Source: Petroclostridium sp. X23
Lineage (GTDB): Bacteria > Bacillota > Clostridia > SK-Y3
Assembly (NCBI RefSeq): GCF_030013905.1
Contig: NZ_CP124862.1
Coordinates: forward strand, 620,001 to 684,000
Reading direction: 5' to 3'
Length of the DNA stretch: 64,000 nt
The position numbers were made by a program, and so were the translations under genes. The first letter of the stretch is position 1. Each line of letters opens with the position of its first letter. The notes under the pieces are model-generated. The model saw only the letters and a list, made by a program, of their open reading frames with translations, was not told the origin of the DNA and did no database searches. This document shows positions 25,212 through 34,327 of the stretch, piece by piece.

Positions 25212-25628
25212 TCAGTAAATCCGTCCATATATAAAAAGAGCACCAGCGTATATGAAAAAACCAATGCACAAGAAGGTGGCCAATGGTATATTCTTTTGCT
25301 TTGTAGCTTTCGCATATATGCAGGCGGGAAGCACGGCAAAAAAGAGGATGACCGCAAGAGAGTACAGTCCAAAGCAAAAGCCCATTGCAGCCGTAAGCTT
25401 GATATCACCCCCGCCCACGCCGCCGTATTTCATCGCAAGGAGCAGCAGGCAAGCTCCCGGCAAGAGAAATCCCGCAATCCGTTCATACAGGGCGGGAACT
25501 GGTGATAAAAAAACAGATGCAATCCCGGTCAGTAAAATAGCAATCCATGTCCAATCAGGGATAATCCGTTTTCTATAGTCCGTAATAGCCGCCCACACAA
25601 GGGGAACAGCACAAAATATTATCATCAT
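25212..25628 (-). CDS. Prepilin peptidase (A24 family, TadV/CpaA-like)
   Basis: 138 residues, about five membrane spans. The two catalytic aspartates of type IV prepilin peptidases are seen in AAITDYRKRIIPDW (Asp17) and YGGVGGGDIKL (Asp75, the GxGD motif). The N-methylation domain of PilD is missing, as in TadV/CpaA. It would cut the prepilins encoded at 28741-30273 after Gly. The start overlaps the stop of the large upstream gene (TGATG). Membrane-bound. Confidence 0.9.
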   Translation of the reverse strand: MMIIFCAVPLVWAAITDYRKRIIPDWTWIAILLTGIASVFLSPVPALYERIAGFLLPGACLLLLAMKYGGVGGGDIKLTAAMGFCFGLYSLAVILFFAVLPACIYAKATKQKNIPLATFLCIGFFIYAGALFIYGRIY

Positions 25629-28600
25629 CAGTCCCCCGTCGTGACGTCATCCTCGTACATGCTGTCTACCACATAGATTTTTAGCTCCCCTCCGGTAATC
25701 CATTTGGATAATGTTCCTCCAGGGGTGTGCACATCGGTGACAAGGAGCTGCAAGATATAGTCCTTATCATCGGGAAACCAAATCGGAACATATTGTTTGC
25801 GGTATTTGAAAGGAGATGCGGGATTCTCCCGGAAAGTAAATTGACCACCTTCCTTAATTAAGGGGATAGCGGTTTCGTAGCGGTATTCCGGTAAATAAAC
25901 CTCTGCCGTCTGTGGAGCAGTAATCAGCTCCGGCCTGTCATAGTCAGTATTCACAGTTGCCGTAACACGGATGGAATACCCGTATCCAGATTTTAAGAAG
26001 CCTTTGGCTTTGGTATCATAATCCAGTACGGCGCTGACTTTTAACTCAACATAGAATTGCTTCCATATAAACTGGCCCCCTTCATACCTTTGTTCCCACC
26101 ATGTCACCTTTGGTTGCTCACTTCTTTGCGGTGGACCAGGGAGCGTCCGGCTTTCTTCCGGTTCTTCATAGGTGACATTTTGAATGATCGCCTCTTGGGT
26201 ATATATGTTGTTGTCGGAGTTGCTTTCATTGCCTAAAGAATGTTCGGGGTTGATGATCGCAATCAGGGTACTGTCCTTATCGGCCTGTACGTTTGGAGTG
26301 TCCCATCGCAGAGATACCACATTCCAGGTGTCCTTTTCCATGACAACAGCATCTATTCGTTTTGAAAAGGACAGTTCGGGGATTTGAAACAACACCGTAA
26401 CGTTTTGTCCGGGCGTAAAGTCGAGACTGCCACGGTTGCCGACCTTGATGGTACTGATAACCGTCTGGTTTTCCTTATATTTATCCGGCGTGATTCTCTG
26501 TACATCCAAATCATAAGGGCGCTCCAGCACCATGATTTCCGATGAGACCTGATTGTTGCCCGGATTGCTGTCACTATATCCCGCAGGCGGTGATACTTGT
26601 GCCGAAAGCCGGATGGGTATGCCTTTTTCTCCTGCCGTACTCGTAATAAGGAAGAATTTCTTTTCATAGGGTTCAAAATTATCCATAGGCGGTACGGCGG
26701 AAATCGTGCTGCCGTTTATGGTAACATTCAGGTTCACATCCGACAGTGTCTTGTCCGTGGAATTGGCAAAATACACTGTGAAGCTGTATTCTTCCCTCTC
26801 ATAAACCGTTGGCGGTGATGAGAGGTTTACCCATACGTCACACAGGCTTTTCACCGGAATATCCGGTTCATCCGGTGGGTTGTCTGGGTTATCTGGATTA
26901 TCCGATTCATCCGGCGGATTATCAGGATTGTCCGGTGGATTATCAGGTTTATCTGGATTATCCGAAGGCTTTTTCACTACAGTAATTTTTGAAACGGCTG
27001 TATTGTTGACCGGGCTTTCGTCCCGGAAACCGTCGGGCGCTCTGATATTTGCCCATAAAATGTATACCTCGCCTGCTTTTCCTGCCGTACTCTCAATGGT
27101 AAAGGACTTGGTTTCGCCCGGTTTAAAGTTGCCGGTTGATGGAACTTGCGTTAAAAGGCTCTCATTGTTCTTTGCCTGCAACGGCACATTATCCAGTTGC
27201 TTGTCGGATTGGTTGGTAAAGCTCATTGTAAAGCCGTAGCTTTCATGCTCATATATCGTGGGCGGCGCAAGAATACTTGCGGAAAGGTCGCAAGCCTTTG
27301 GTTTTTCCGGCGGGTTATCCGGTGGATTAACAGGGTCATCCGGTGTATCATCCGGCGTGTCAGGAATATCAGGCGTCGGCTCCGGTTCGAGGTCAACGAT
27401 TTTTATTACCGCCGCGGCCGTGTTGTTGGCAAGGTTACCATCAATAAATCCCTCCGGTACACCGATGTTAGCCCACAAATAAATTTCATCGGCAGCGGTG
27501 CCCGCTGTGCGTTTCACTTCATAGGCTTTACTTGTATTTGGAGAAAAGTCCTGCATAACTGGAATCTCCTCAATAACGGCTCCATCCACCGTACCTTTCA
27601 TTGGGACATCATAGGCCCAGCTGCTTCCATTGTTCATGTAAATCACGGTAAAGGAATAATCCGCTCCACGATTCACCATGGCAGGAGCACGTATAACTAC
27701 TGACAGATCGTTTCCGTCACAAGCCTTAAACTTAAAGTAAAAGTCAGCAGCAGGGATTTGATAGTGAATTTTCTGGGTGATTTCCGTCTGTGTTTTGCTT
27801 TTCCCATCTACGTACTCTTTGGTTTCCGGGGTGTAATCCCATTCAAGCCCTTTGTACACAAAGTTGCGGGAGAGCTTAATGTCATCCTTATGAAATGTGA
27901 CAGAGGTAGTTTGATAGGGATAGAGAATCTCCGGCAGTCCTTTGTCCTGAGCTGTGAGCTTCCCGTATATCTCCCGCTTGCTCTCATCACACCAAGTCGC
28001 TTCCACATCAATTCTGACCGGAGCCTGATAGGACAATGCCGTGTCACGCATAGTTTCAAAGGCGATAAGTGCTTTTTTTGTCCAGCCGTAACGGGTGGTC
28101 AATTCTTCAAAATCGGTTTTGGTGTCATAGGTCCCATACAGTTTGCCGGACTTATAGCCGTAGATTTCCACTACCAGGCTGCCCTTCAGGGTATAGGTTC
28201 CTCCGTCATATCTTCCGATCCACCCGGCAATGCGCTCCTGTTCATAGTCGGCAACGGTGTTGGCATTTATAAGGTCGATGCGCTGCGGTTCAGGGAATGA
28301 CTCTAACAGTGTATTGTCTTCATAAGTATCTGTAATCAACATACCTACAGTACGGTAGCGGGTATCGTAGATAGCCTTTACTTGAAACACCACGTTGGCC
28401 GTGACTGTCAGAACAGCTCCCTGATCGGTTTTTGCGGTGATGGTATAGGGACTGCAGCTCTCCTTGCTTTCTACAGTCAGAGTATATTCCGGCGATATCG
28501 ACCGCCTCTTGCCGCCATATTCCAGTTCTATATCTGTCAGCGTTCCGGTTAATGCTGTGATGCTTATGGGAATTTCAGCCGGAAAATGCTCCACAGCCAC

Positions 28601-28741
28601 CACGCCGCTTTCATTGTGCAGACTGTCTATAGGTGAGGTGACAAGGATTTCAATGTCACTCGCTGCAGCAAATGCCTTGACGGAAAAAAGCAGACAGCAC
28701 AAAAAAACAACGGGTATGGTTAAAATAAGCTTTCGTATCAT
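25628..28741 (-). CDS. Secreted multi-CARDB-domain surface protein of the Tad locus
   Basis: 1037 residues with a signal peptide (LILTIPVVFLCCLLFSVKAFA, cut after ..AFAA). The middle holds three or four repeats of about 110 residues with AxxxVYExExYxFTVxFxN and NNTAxxxI patterns, characteristic of CARDB-type beta-sandwich adhesion modules, at roughly 350-450, 485-600, 645-750 and 770-870. They are joined by Pro/Asp/Asn-rich linkers (about 453-482 and 591-628). No LPxTG motif or transmembrane tail is seen, so the protein is secreted or held by the pilus. Coupled to the TadE-like gene upstream by TAATG. Likely a pilus-associated adhesin for mate or surface contact; inferred. Confidence 0.75.
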   Translation of the reverse strand: MIRKLILTIPVVFLCCLLFSVKAFAAASDIEILVTSPIDSLHNESGVVAVEHFPAEIPISITALTGTLTDIELEYGGKRRSISPEYTLTVESKESCSPYTITAKTDQGAVLTVTANVVFQVKAIYDTRYRTVGMLITDTYEDNTLLESFPEPQRIDLINANTVADYEQERIAGWIGRYDGGTYTLKGSLVVEIYGYKSGKLYGTYDTKTDFEELTTRYGWTKKALIAFETMRDTALSYQAPVRIDVEATWCDESKREIYGKLTAQDKGLPEILYPYQTTSVTFHKDDIKLSRNFVYKGLEWDYTPETKEYVDGKSKTQTEITQKIHYQIPAADFYFKFKACDGNDLSVVIRAPAMVNRGADYSFTVIYMNNGSSWAYDVPMKGTVDGAVIEEIPVMQDFSPNTSKAYEVKRTAGTAADEIYLWANIGVPEGFIDGNLANNTAAAVIKIVDLEPEPTPDIPDTPDDTPDDPVNPPDNPPEKPKACDLSASILAPPTIYEHESYGFTMSFTNQSDKQLDNVPLQAKNNESLLTQVPSTGNFKPGETKSFTIESTAGKAGEVYILWANIRAPDGFRDESPVNNTAVSKITVVKKPSDNPDKPDNPPDNPDNPPDESDNPDNPDNPPDEPDIPVKSLCDVWVNLSSPPTVYEREEYSFTVYFANSTDKTLSDVNLNVTINGSTISAVPPMDNFEPYEKKFFLITSTAGEKGIPIRLSAQVSPPAGYSDSNPGNNQVSSEIMVLERPYDLDVQRITPDKYKENQTVISTIKVGNRGSLDFTPGQNVTVLFQIPELSFSKRIDAVVMEKDTWNVVSLRWDTPNVQADKDSTLIAIINPEHSLGNESNSDNNIYTQEAIIQNVTYEEPEESRTLPGPPQRSEQPKVTWWEQRYEGGQFIWKQFYVELKVSAVLDYDTKAKGFLKSGYGYSIRVTATVNTDYDRPELITAPQTAEVYLPEYRYETAIPLIKEGGQFTFRENPASPFKYRKQYVPIWFPDDKDYILQLLVTDVHTPGGTLSKWITGGELKIYVVDSMYEDDVTTGD
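26860..26975 (-). repeat. Low-complexity Pro/Asp/Asn linker repeat
   Basis: Imperfect tandem units of about 9-12 bases encode repeats of DNPDNPP / DNPDKPD type within the CARDB protein. A shorter version lies at 27297-27385. Such tracts can change length by slippage and would alter spacing between adhesin modules. Confidence 0.75.
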
Positions 28742-29223
28742 TAGAAACCTCCTTCCTCTATACGATTGTTGACACTGGAGATATAAAAGGGAAGCCGAAC
28801 CTCGCCGGTCAAGAAATTGAAAATACTGCGGGTTCTTATCACCCCGTCCAGTGTCAGCCGTGGCGGGCCTTCGGTAGCGTTAACACTTTGGATTTCCAGT
28901 TCGTATACCCACTCGTTACCGGCATATTTATTAAATCCCGTGTCCAGTTCCATGCTTTCGTGCAGGTATTCGTACAGTCTTTCTTCCGCAGCCTCCGTAT
29001 TCAGCAAGGCGCAGCCGTCCCTGCGGTATTCGTCGCGCATCCCGTATTCCACAGAAGTGTTTACCCCGCGCTGTAGCACGTATTCCACCTGCTGATAAAG
29101 GCTTTCCATACGGAAATACTCAATCAGGATGGCCGAGAGGGTCAGAATGAAAAAAACAAGAATGATGATTAATATAAAGGTGTCGCCCTTGCGGTTTTGT
29201 AAAATACGTTTAATATGTCCCAC
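28741..29223 (-). CDS. TadE-like minor pilin
   Basis: 160 residues, GTG start at 29223 after GGAGGCG. The N-terminus LQNRKGDTFILIIILVFFIL has the class III prepilin form: basic leader, Gly then Asp, and a hydrophobic helix; a TadV-type enzyme would cut after the Gly. The rest is a soluble domain. TadE-like pseudopilins help start or stabilise the pilus. Overlaps the CARDB gene start by one base. Confidence 0.75.
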   Translation of the reverse strand: MGHIKRILQNRKGDTFILIIILVFFILTLSAILIEYFRMESLYQQVEYVLQRGVNTSVEYGMRDEYRRDGCALLNTEAAEERLYEYLHESMELDTGFNKYAGNEWVYELEIQSVNATEGPPRLTLDGVIRTRSIFNFLTGEVRLPFYISSVNNRIEEGGF

Positions 29224-29248
29224 AGCTTTCGCCTCCTTCCCGGTGTAC

Positions 29249-29731
29249 TCAATCTATGAGTTTCCAGTATTTTTCCGACATTCCGGTAATGCTTACCCGC
29301 ATTGGTATATTGATTTCAACCAGCGGAGCAAAGGAAGGGGTGAATATGGTAAAGGGATAGCTGTAGGTCATAGTAATTGTGAAAGTGTCTCTCAACTGGA
29401 TTTTCTGATCCTCGCAATACTCAACATCCTCAACAGTCATTTCCGGCGATAATCCGGTCTGCTGCTTGAGCCGGTAAAACACATCATAAGCCCGGTCGGA
29501 AACCTGTCCCTCCAGCTCTACAACCCGGACAACACGACGGCAGACATGGTTTAGATTAAGGTAAGTGGTAAAAACGCTGAGAAAGGATATCACTGTGACC
29601 ATGAGCGTAATCACTACCAACGTTTTAATCATCAGATCAAAATAGCTGCTTCCTTTTCTGTTTGAAAGAAGTTTTTGAAAAAGCATTGGGGGAGATAATC
29701 TCCCCCGTATGCTCCGATGCCTGCTGTTCAT
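29249..29731 (-). CDS. DUF4320 family pilin-like protein
   Basis: 160 residues from MNSRHRSIRGRLSPPM; GGGAGGTG lies 8 bases before the ATG at 29731. An upstream ATG at 29779 overlaps the previous stop (TGATG) and could give 16 more residues. LLSNRKGSSYFDLMIKTLVVITLMV is a class III-like leader with a Gly/Ser junction and one membrane span. The family accompanies Tad genes in Firmicute elements. The soluble part has a YCEDQKIQLRDTFTITMTY strand pattern. Confidence 0.75.
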   Translation of the reverse strand: MNSRHRSIRGRLSPPMLFQKLLSNRKGSSYFDLMIKTLVVITLMVTVISFLSVFTTYLNLNHVCRRVVRVVELEGQVSDRAYDVFYRLKQQTGLSPEMTVEDVEYCEDQKIQLRDTFTITMTYSYPFTIFTPSFAPLVEINIPMRVSITGMSEKYWKLID

Positions 29732-29778
29732 CTTCTCTGCACCTCCCGCGTTTGCGGATATGCCTTTTGCGGGCTTCA

Positions 29779-29988
29779 TCAGCTTAGCAGTCCGGTAATC
29801 TTGGTTACGATGCTATTCCAAATTGTAGTGATGGAATCCTGATACAGCGTCATGAACACCGCGCCCACTACAACAACAACCAACACTACGATAAGCCAGC
29901 CGGTCATTTGGTCACCATTCCTGCTTTGCAGAAGTTCTCTAACCTTTACAGATGTCATGCTTATTTTGTTTTTCAATATAGTCATCAT
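29779..29988 (-). CDS. Flp-type pilin 1
   Basis: 69 residues; CGGAGG precedes the ATG at 29988. The core SRNGDQMTGWLIVVLVVVVVGA is a leader, Gly-Asp junction and long hydrophobic helix, followed by a short amphipathic end IWNSIVTKITGLLS. Nearly identical to the next gene in its last 45 residues, so the two arose by tandem duplication. The usual Flp E-Y pair after the helix start is absent. Major pilin subunit of the Tad pilus. Confidence 0.8.
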   Translation of the reverse strand: MMTILKNKISMTSVKVRELLQSRNGDQMTGWLIVVLVVVVVGAVFMTLYQDSITTIWNSIVTKITGLLS

Positions 29989-30075
29989 AATAAATACCTC
30001 CGTTTGTTTTTAAATTTTGATTTCAAAGGAAAAGGGAAGCAATACTTCCCCTGAATCAGTACCTTATGCCTGCCC

Positions 30076-30273
30076 TTAGCTCAAAAGCCCGGTAATTTTG
30101 TCTACAATACTGTTCCAGATGGTGGTAATCGACCCTTGATACAAGGTCATGAACACTGCGCCCACCACAACAACAATCAAGACAACAATAAGCCAGCCGG
30201 TCATCTGGTCGCCGCTCGGATTTGCCAATGCGTTTCTCGCTCTCAAAAGAACGTTTGACATGTGTTTCCTCAT
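30076..30273 (-). CDS. Flp-type pilin 2
   Basis: 65 residues from MRKHMSNVLLRARNALANPSG; GGAGG lies 8 bases before the ATG at 30273. Another ATG at 30327 also has a perfect site (AGGAGG) and would add 18 residues; both may work. The mature part GDQMTGWLIVVLIVVVVGAV matches pilin 1 but the leaders differ. First pilin gene after tadC, so probably the more abundant one. Confidence 0.78.
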   Translation of the reverse strand: MRKHMSNVLLRARNALANPSGDQMTGWLIVVLIVVVVGAVFMTLYQGSITTIWNSIVDKITGLLS

Positions 30274-30382
30274 GGAATTTGTCCTCCTTTCCTCAGTGAT
30301 TGAGTTTGCAATTCTGATGTTTTTCATGGGTAATACCTCCTGAAAATGTATTTGAAAAAGGGAATTGCCCCGTTTTCACAGA

Positions 30383-31285
30383 TTAAAAAAGGCCCCCCAT
30401 TGAGTGAATCAAGTGGGAGCCAATCACATACAGCAAACTGGCAAGAGTTACTGCCACAAGAGGGATAGATGCAATTTTAACCCTGCGGGGCAGCTTATCC
30501 AGTTTCTTTTTCAATGCTTCTTTCGCCTTGATGTCCATATCCCTGGCAAGATACGCCAAGGCTTCTCCTTGGTGTTCACCACGGTACAGCCCGATGAGGG
30601 CATTTACCAGAAAGGAAACATCGGTAATTCCAAGCCGTTCATTGAAGTTTCGCAGGGCGTTTTCAATGTCTGTGGCCTTCATTTCCACGACCAAAATCGC
30701 CACATCATCCCGGAAGGCATCACTTGCCACCTTCAGGTAATCCTCGAATATCTGGATTAAATCGACCTGTACAACAGGTTTTCTATCATCCTTGATATCA
30801 TCTAGCTTATACAAGATGGAGCGGACAAAGCCCGGCAATTCCATTTCGATGCGGCGCTTCTTTTCTTTCATTTGGTCCTTGAGATCGGTCATGAAATGAA
30901 AGTATATTACTACAGCAAAAATAAGAACAATGGGTGCAAGATTTGCCATACCAATAACAATAAGCAGCGGCATAAGAATCAGGGTAAACGAAGCGCATAA
31001 AACAGCCCTGGCATAATACTCCTTGGGAGTCAGTTCCGATCCTCCGCGCCGCAGCATGGAAGCCATCCGTACTTCTTTTATAGGATCAAGGGGTATGAGA
31101 CGGGAAACCGGTTTTGCCAGAGGCATTATAAAACGGTTTAGCAGACGTTTACCCGGCTCTTCCTTTTCGGACTGCAGGCTCTTGATGTTCTTTTTCATAC
31201 TCAACTTCGGAATTTTGAGAAGCTGCCTGCATAGCAAAAAGCCTGCCGCAGTCAGCAGGACAAAAATGATAACTTGATAAAACAA
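30383..31285 (-). CDS. TadC-like inner-membrane platform protein
   Basis: 300 residues, TTG start at 31285 after AGGAGG. Hydrophobic segments at about 3-20, 105-140 and 275-298 flank a soluble helical region (ELPGFVRSILYKLDDI, AFRDDVAILVVEMKATDIENAL) of the type II secretion F family. With TadB it forms the platform on which the TadA ATPase works. It ends about 110 bases before pilin 2. Confidence 0.8.
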   Translation of the reverse strand: MFYQVIIFVLLTAAGFLLCRQLLKIPKLSMKKNIKSLQSEKEEPGKRLLNRFIMPLAKPVSRLIPLDPIKEVRMASMLRRGGSELTPKEYYARAVLCASFTLILMPLLIVIGMANLAPIVLIFAVVIYFHFMTDLKDQMKEKKRRIEMELPGFVRSILYKLDDIKDDRKPVVQVDLIQIFEDYLKVASDAFRDDVAILVVEMKATDIENALRNFNERLGITDVSFLVNALIGLYRGEHQGEALAYLARDMDIKAKEALKKKLDKLPRRVKIASIPLVAVTLASLLYVIGSHLIHSMGGLF

Positions 31286-31296
31286 CGAAAAACCTC

Positions 31297-32211
31297 CTAT
31301 CTATTTGAGGGCTTTGTCGCCTTCATAACATAAAAAGCAGTGGCAAGGGCAATCACCATCATAAGTATAATCAGCAGCTTACCAACGGCAGTTTTCGTCA
31401 GAAGGTAAAACCACTCGGCATTGGCAAACCGCATCATGGGGATAATGGAAAACATCAGGCCCGCCGTCATCAGATAATCCCTCCATACCCGCACCATCAT
31501 GCCGTCACTTTCAACCTGCATGCTTTTTGCATCGTTCATGGCCTTAATGATTGGGAATAAGGCAAATTTCAATCGCCGGTCATGGTGACAAAGAATCAAC
31601 ATCTTTACCCATTCATTAAAGTACCTGTTTTTAATCTTTTCCGACAGACGATACAGGCCATGCTCCACATTGGGATTAACTAACCGCAGCTCTGTGACAA
31701 ACTCGTCAAAAGGCGTGGGAATTCTTAAGTTTGCAGGAATGTACCTGTTCTTTTCCTCCACAAAGGTTTCCATCGCCTTGATAATATCGTCACATCCTGC
31801 GTAGGTGTTGGTGATAACGGACATGGTGTTTTCCAGCCCTTCGATTTCTTCCCGAGCAGCCGCAGAACTTTTCACCGTCAGATAAAAATACGGGGCGGGA
31901 AGCACACAGGCCGCCATAACCGCCGCCAGCCCGGTGCTGTCGAACAGCAGTATCCCTGCTGTAAAGCCTGCTGCCGAAGCCGCAAGCAACAAGATAAGAA
32001 ATTTCTTTCGTGTACAGCGTGTCTGCCTAAGGAGCGTTCCAAAGTGGATGGCAATACGTTCCGTTATTTTCAGTTTTGTGCCGGTTAAAATCAAACGTCG
32101 CTTTTTCAACGGATTTTGCTCCACCTCAAAGGGATTCAGCCCCAGCAGGAGAAACAGGGCAAGGCTGATAAAAATAAACACAGTGATAAGTGATAGATGA
32201 ATCGGGTTCAT
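31297..32211 (-). CDS. TadB-like inner-membrane platform protein
   Basis: 304 residues; GGAAGGAGG precedes the ATG at 32211. Membrane segments at about 8-25, 70-115 and 255-300 with a cytoplasmic T2SF-type helical domain between. ATGA overlap with the end of tadA. Pairs with TadC. Confidence 0.8.
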   Translation of the reverse strand: MNPIHLSLITVFIFISLALFLLLGLNPFEVEQNPLKKRRLILTGTKLKITERIAIHFGTLLRQTRCTRKKFLILLLAASAAGFTAGILLFDSTGLAAVMAACVLPAPYFYLTVKSSAAAREEIEGLENTMSVITNTYAGCDDIIKAMETFVEEKNRYIPANLRIPTPFDEFVTELRLVNPNVEHGLYRLSEKIKNRYFNEWVKMLILCHHDRRLKFALFPIIKAMNDAKSMQVESDGMMVRVWRDYLMTAGLMFSIIPMMRFANAEWFYLLTKTAVGKLLIILMMVIALATAFYVMKATKPSNR

Positions 32212-33596
32212 TCCGCACCTCCTTCCGAAAAGCGGCGGATCTCTTTTTGAGGTACACCTCCGACCAAAAGCCTTTCGGCAAGAGCCGGAGAAATATTCCC
32301 CATGCGCCGGTGACTGCCTACCGCCTTGGTAATCCTGCCTTCCTTATCCCTTTCGTAGTGGTCAACCGCATATTTATACAAGGTGCTGCCCATAACTTCA
32401 CCATTTTGTACTCCGGTGGCCTCAAAGATTTCCATGTATTTACGAGAATGGTCAGGTAGTTGCATCTTAAAAAGCATAATCGGAAAGGCTTCCACGATGT
32501 TTTTGAGAAGCCGTTCCTCCGACAGAGAGGTCCCAGCCTCCAGGCACATGGTCAAGATGCGGTCATAGGCTGTTCGCGCGCTATTGGCATGGAGAGTGCT
32601 GACGATGGTGTGCCCCGTCCGTCCGGCCTCCTGCACGGTGAGGGCCTCCTTCCCACGCATTTCGGCAGGTACAAGGATTTCCGGGTGCAGCCGCAGGGAG
32701 AGCTTAAGTAAATCCAGCATGGTAACAGGGTTCGGCTCCTCCTTGGTAAGAAGGTGGATAACGTCATTTAGCATCACACCGTTTTTATCATATTGCGCCA
32801 AAGACAGTTCGCGGGTGTCCTCAATGGTCACAATGCGCTTTTCATGGGGAATACAGCTTAGAATATAGCCCATATCGGCAGTTTTGCCGCTTCCGGTAGC
32901 TCCGGCAATGGCCACCGATACACCATTGTTTACGCATAGGGTGAGAAAGTCCAATTCCTCTGCCGTAGCTGTTTCCCATTCGACAAGATTTTGCCGTGTG
33001 ATGTAGGATGGCTTTTGCTTTCGGACGGAAGCAATGGCTCCGGCATCCGGGTCAACACAAGGGGAGATAGCTCCCGACATGCGTATACCTCTTGCAATGA
33101 AGCTGTCCCCGATGGGCTTGCTGCCGTCCAGAATTACATTTCCGAACCGGCTCATCTTTCTAACGATGTTGGCGCAGGCTTCCGCATTGCTGAAGGTTTC
33201 ATTCAGACGGACTTTCCTGTCCTTATACAGCACCCAAGCACCGCCGGAGCCGTTGACGTTTATTTCCTCCGTATCATTATCCTGCAAATAGGGAGATAAC
33301 AGTCCCATACCGGCCATATCAAAGTACGCTGCGTCCACCAGCTCGGAAATGTTTCGAAGGTCCTTAGCTACCAGCTGCTCTTGGTTCAGGTAGCGCATGA
33401 TGAGGTCTTTGAGCTTTCCTTCGGCCTCCTGCGAATAAAGCACCTGTGCCAGCTCTGCCGAATGGTTTTTGGCGATAAGCCGCTGCAGCTTGTCGAGGAT
33501 TTCCCCATAGTCCTGGGCTTTAGTGATTTGACCGCTGTCAGAGCGACGTTTATTGGCACGGTAAATCAAATCGTTTACTGAAAATCTGCTGTTCAT
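32208..33596 (-). CDS. TadA/CpaF-type secretion ATPase
   Basis: 462 residues; GGGGGTGAG precedes the ATG at 33596. Walker A VAIAGATGSGKTADMGYIL (about 232), Asp box RIVTIEDTRELSL, Walker B-like ILVPAEMRGKEALTVQEAGRTGHTIVSTLHANSA, all standard for CpaF/TadA hexameric ATPases. It drives Flp pilus assembly and, in some cases, retraction. Four-base ATGA overlaps with both tadZ and tadB show a tightly coupled operon. Confidence 0.92.
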   Translation of the reverse strand: MNSRFSVNDLIYRANKRRSDSGQITKAQDYGEILDKLQRLIAKNHSAELAQVLYSQEAEGKLKDLIMRYLNQEQLVAKDLRNISELVDAAYFDMAGMGLLSPYLQDNDTEEINVNGSGGAWVLYKDRKVRLNETFSNAEACANIVRKMSRFGNVILDGSKPIGDSFIARGIRMSGAISPCVDPDAGAIASVRKQKPSYITRQNLVEWETATAEELDFLTLCVNNGVSVAIAGATGSGKTADMGYILSCIPHEKRIVTIEDTRELSLAQYDKNGVMLNDVIHLLTKEEPNPVTMLDLLKLSLRLHPEILVPAEMRGKEALTVQEAGRTGHTIVSTLHANSARTAYDRILTMCLEAGTSLSEERLLKNIVEAFPIMLFKMQLPDHSRKYMEIFEATGVQNGEVMGSTLYKYAVDHYERDKEGRITKAVGSHRRMGNISPALAERLLVGGVPQKEIRRFSEGGAE

Positions 33597-34327
33597 GGCT
33601 TCTCACCCCCGCAGATATCATCAACAATTTTCTCCAACATCTTGCCGTAACGCCTGCAAGGTTTATCATTGTAAAAATATATGGGTGTTCCGGCATTCTC
33701 CAATTCTCCGGCCCGTTTGACATAGGGCAGCTCATAGGCAAAGGGCAGTTCCGTCATACTGCGGTAGGTCTTATCGTCAAACTCTCCATTCGGAGCCAGC
33801 AGAATATGAGTTTGCTTTTCTCCGATGTGCAGCTCCTGTACAAAATCCGAAATGCCCTTATGCCACATCTGCGCCGCTATGGACGGCCGATGGAGGGTAA
33901 ATATTCTTTCAGCCAGCCATAGGCCCACGCTGGATACCGGATTGTTTATCTCCGCAGCTCCGTCCACAAGGAGTATGTCGAAGACAAGGGATGCGGTATT
34001 AATCATTTGCTCCACTTCCTCAATAGTCACTGTATCGCAGAGCAGCCCGGTATAGTGCGTGGGCGCGGATAGAAAGAACAGGTTTTTACTTTCTTCACAA
34101 TTCACAAATTTTTCTCCGATATTGGGGTTATCATCGCTCAATGCTTCATATAACCCCTTTTCCGGTGGTACGTCTTGACCGAAAAAGATTTGCAGATCTC
34201 CATATGTCAAATTGGAGGATATGAGGCCCACCAGGCAGTCCCGTTTGGAAAGGGCGCAAGCTAGATTGACTGCAAAGGTGGTTTTACCACTGTTGTTGCC
34301 GCCCCAGACGGTAATAATTCTACTCAT
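33593..34327 (-). CDS. TadZ/CpaE-like ParA-family ATPase
   Basis: 244 residues from MSRIITVWGGNNSGKTTFAV; GAGGTG precedes the ATG at 34327. The deviant Walker A (GGNNSGKTT) and DILLVDGAAEINNP identify a ParA/MinD-type ATPase of the CpaE/TadZ group, which positions the Tad machine at the pole. No N-terminal receiver domain, so it is the short form. Overlaps cpaB by 8 bases and tadA by 4. Confidence 0.82.
   Translation of the reverse strand: MSRIITVWGGNNSGKTTFAVNLACALSKRDCLVGLISSNLTYGDLQIFFGQDVPPEKGLYEALSDDNPNIGEKFVNCEESKNLFFLSAPTHYTGLLCDTVTIEEVEQMINTASLVFDILLVDGAAEINNPVSSVGLWLAERIFTLHRPSIAAQMWHKGISDFVQELHIGEKQTHILLAPNGEFDDKTYRSMTELPFAYELPYVKRAGELENAGTPIYFYNDKPCRRYGKMLEKIVDDICGGEKP

Noticed and set aside
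26860-26975. Regular short repeats that might suggest a CRISPR array
   Set aside because: Units are 9-12 bases, in frame, and code for Pro/Asp-rich linkers; no spacers.
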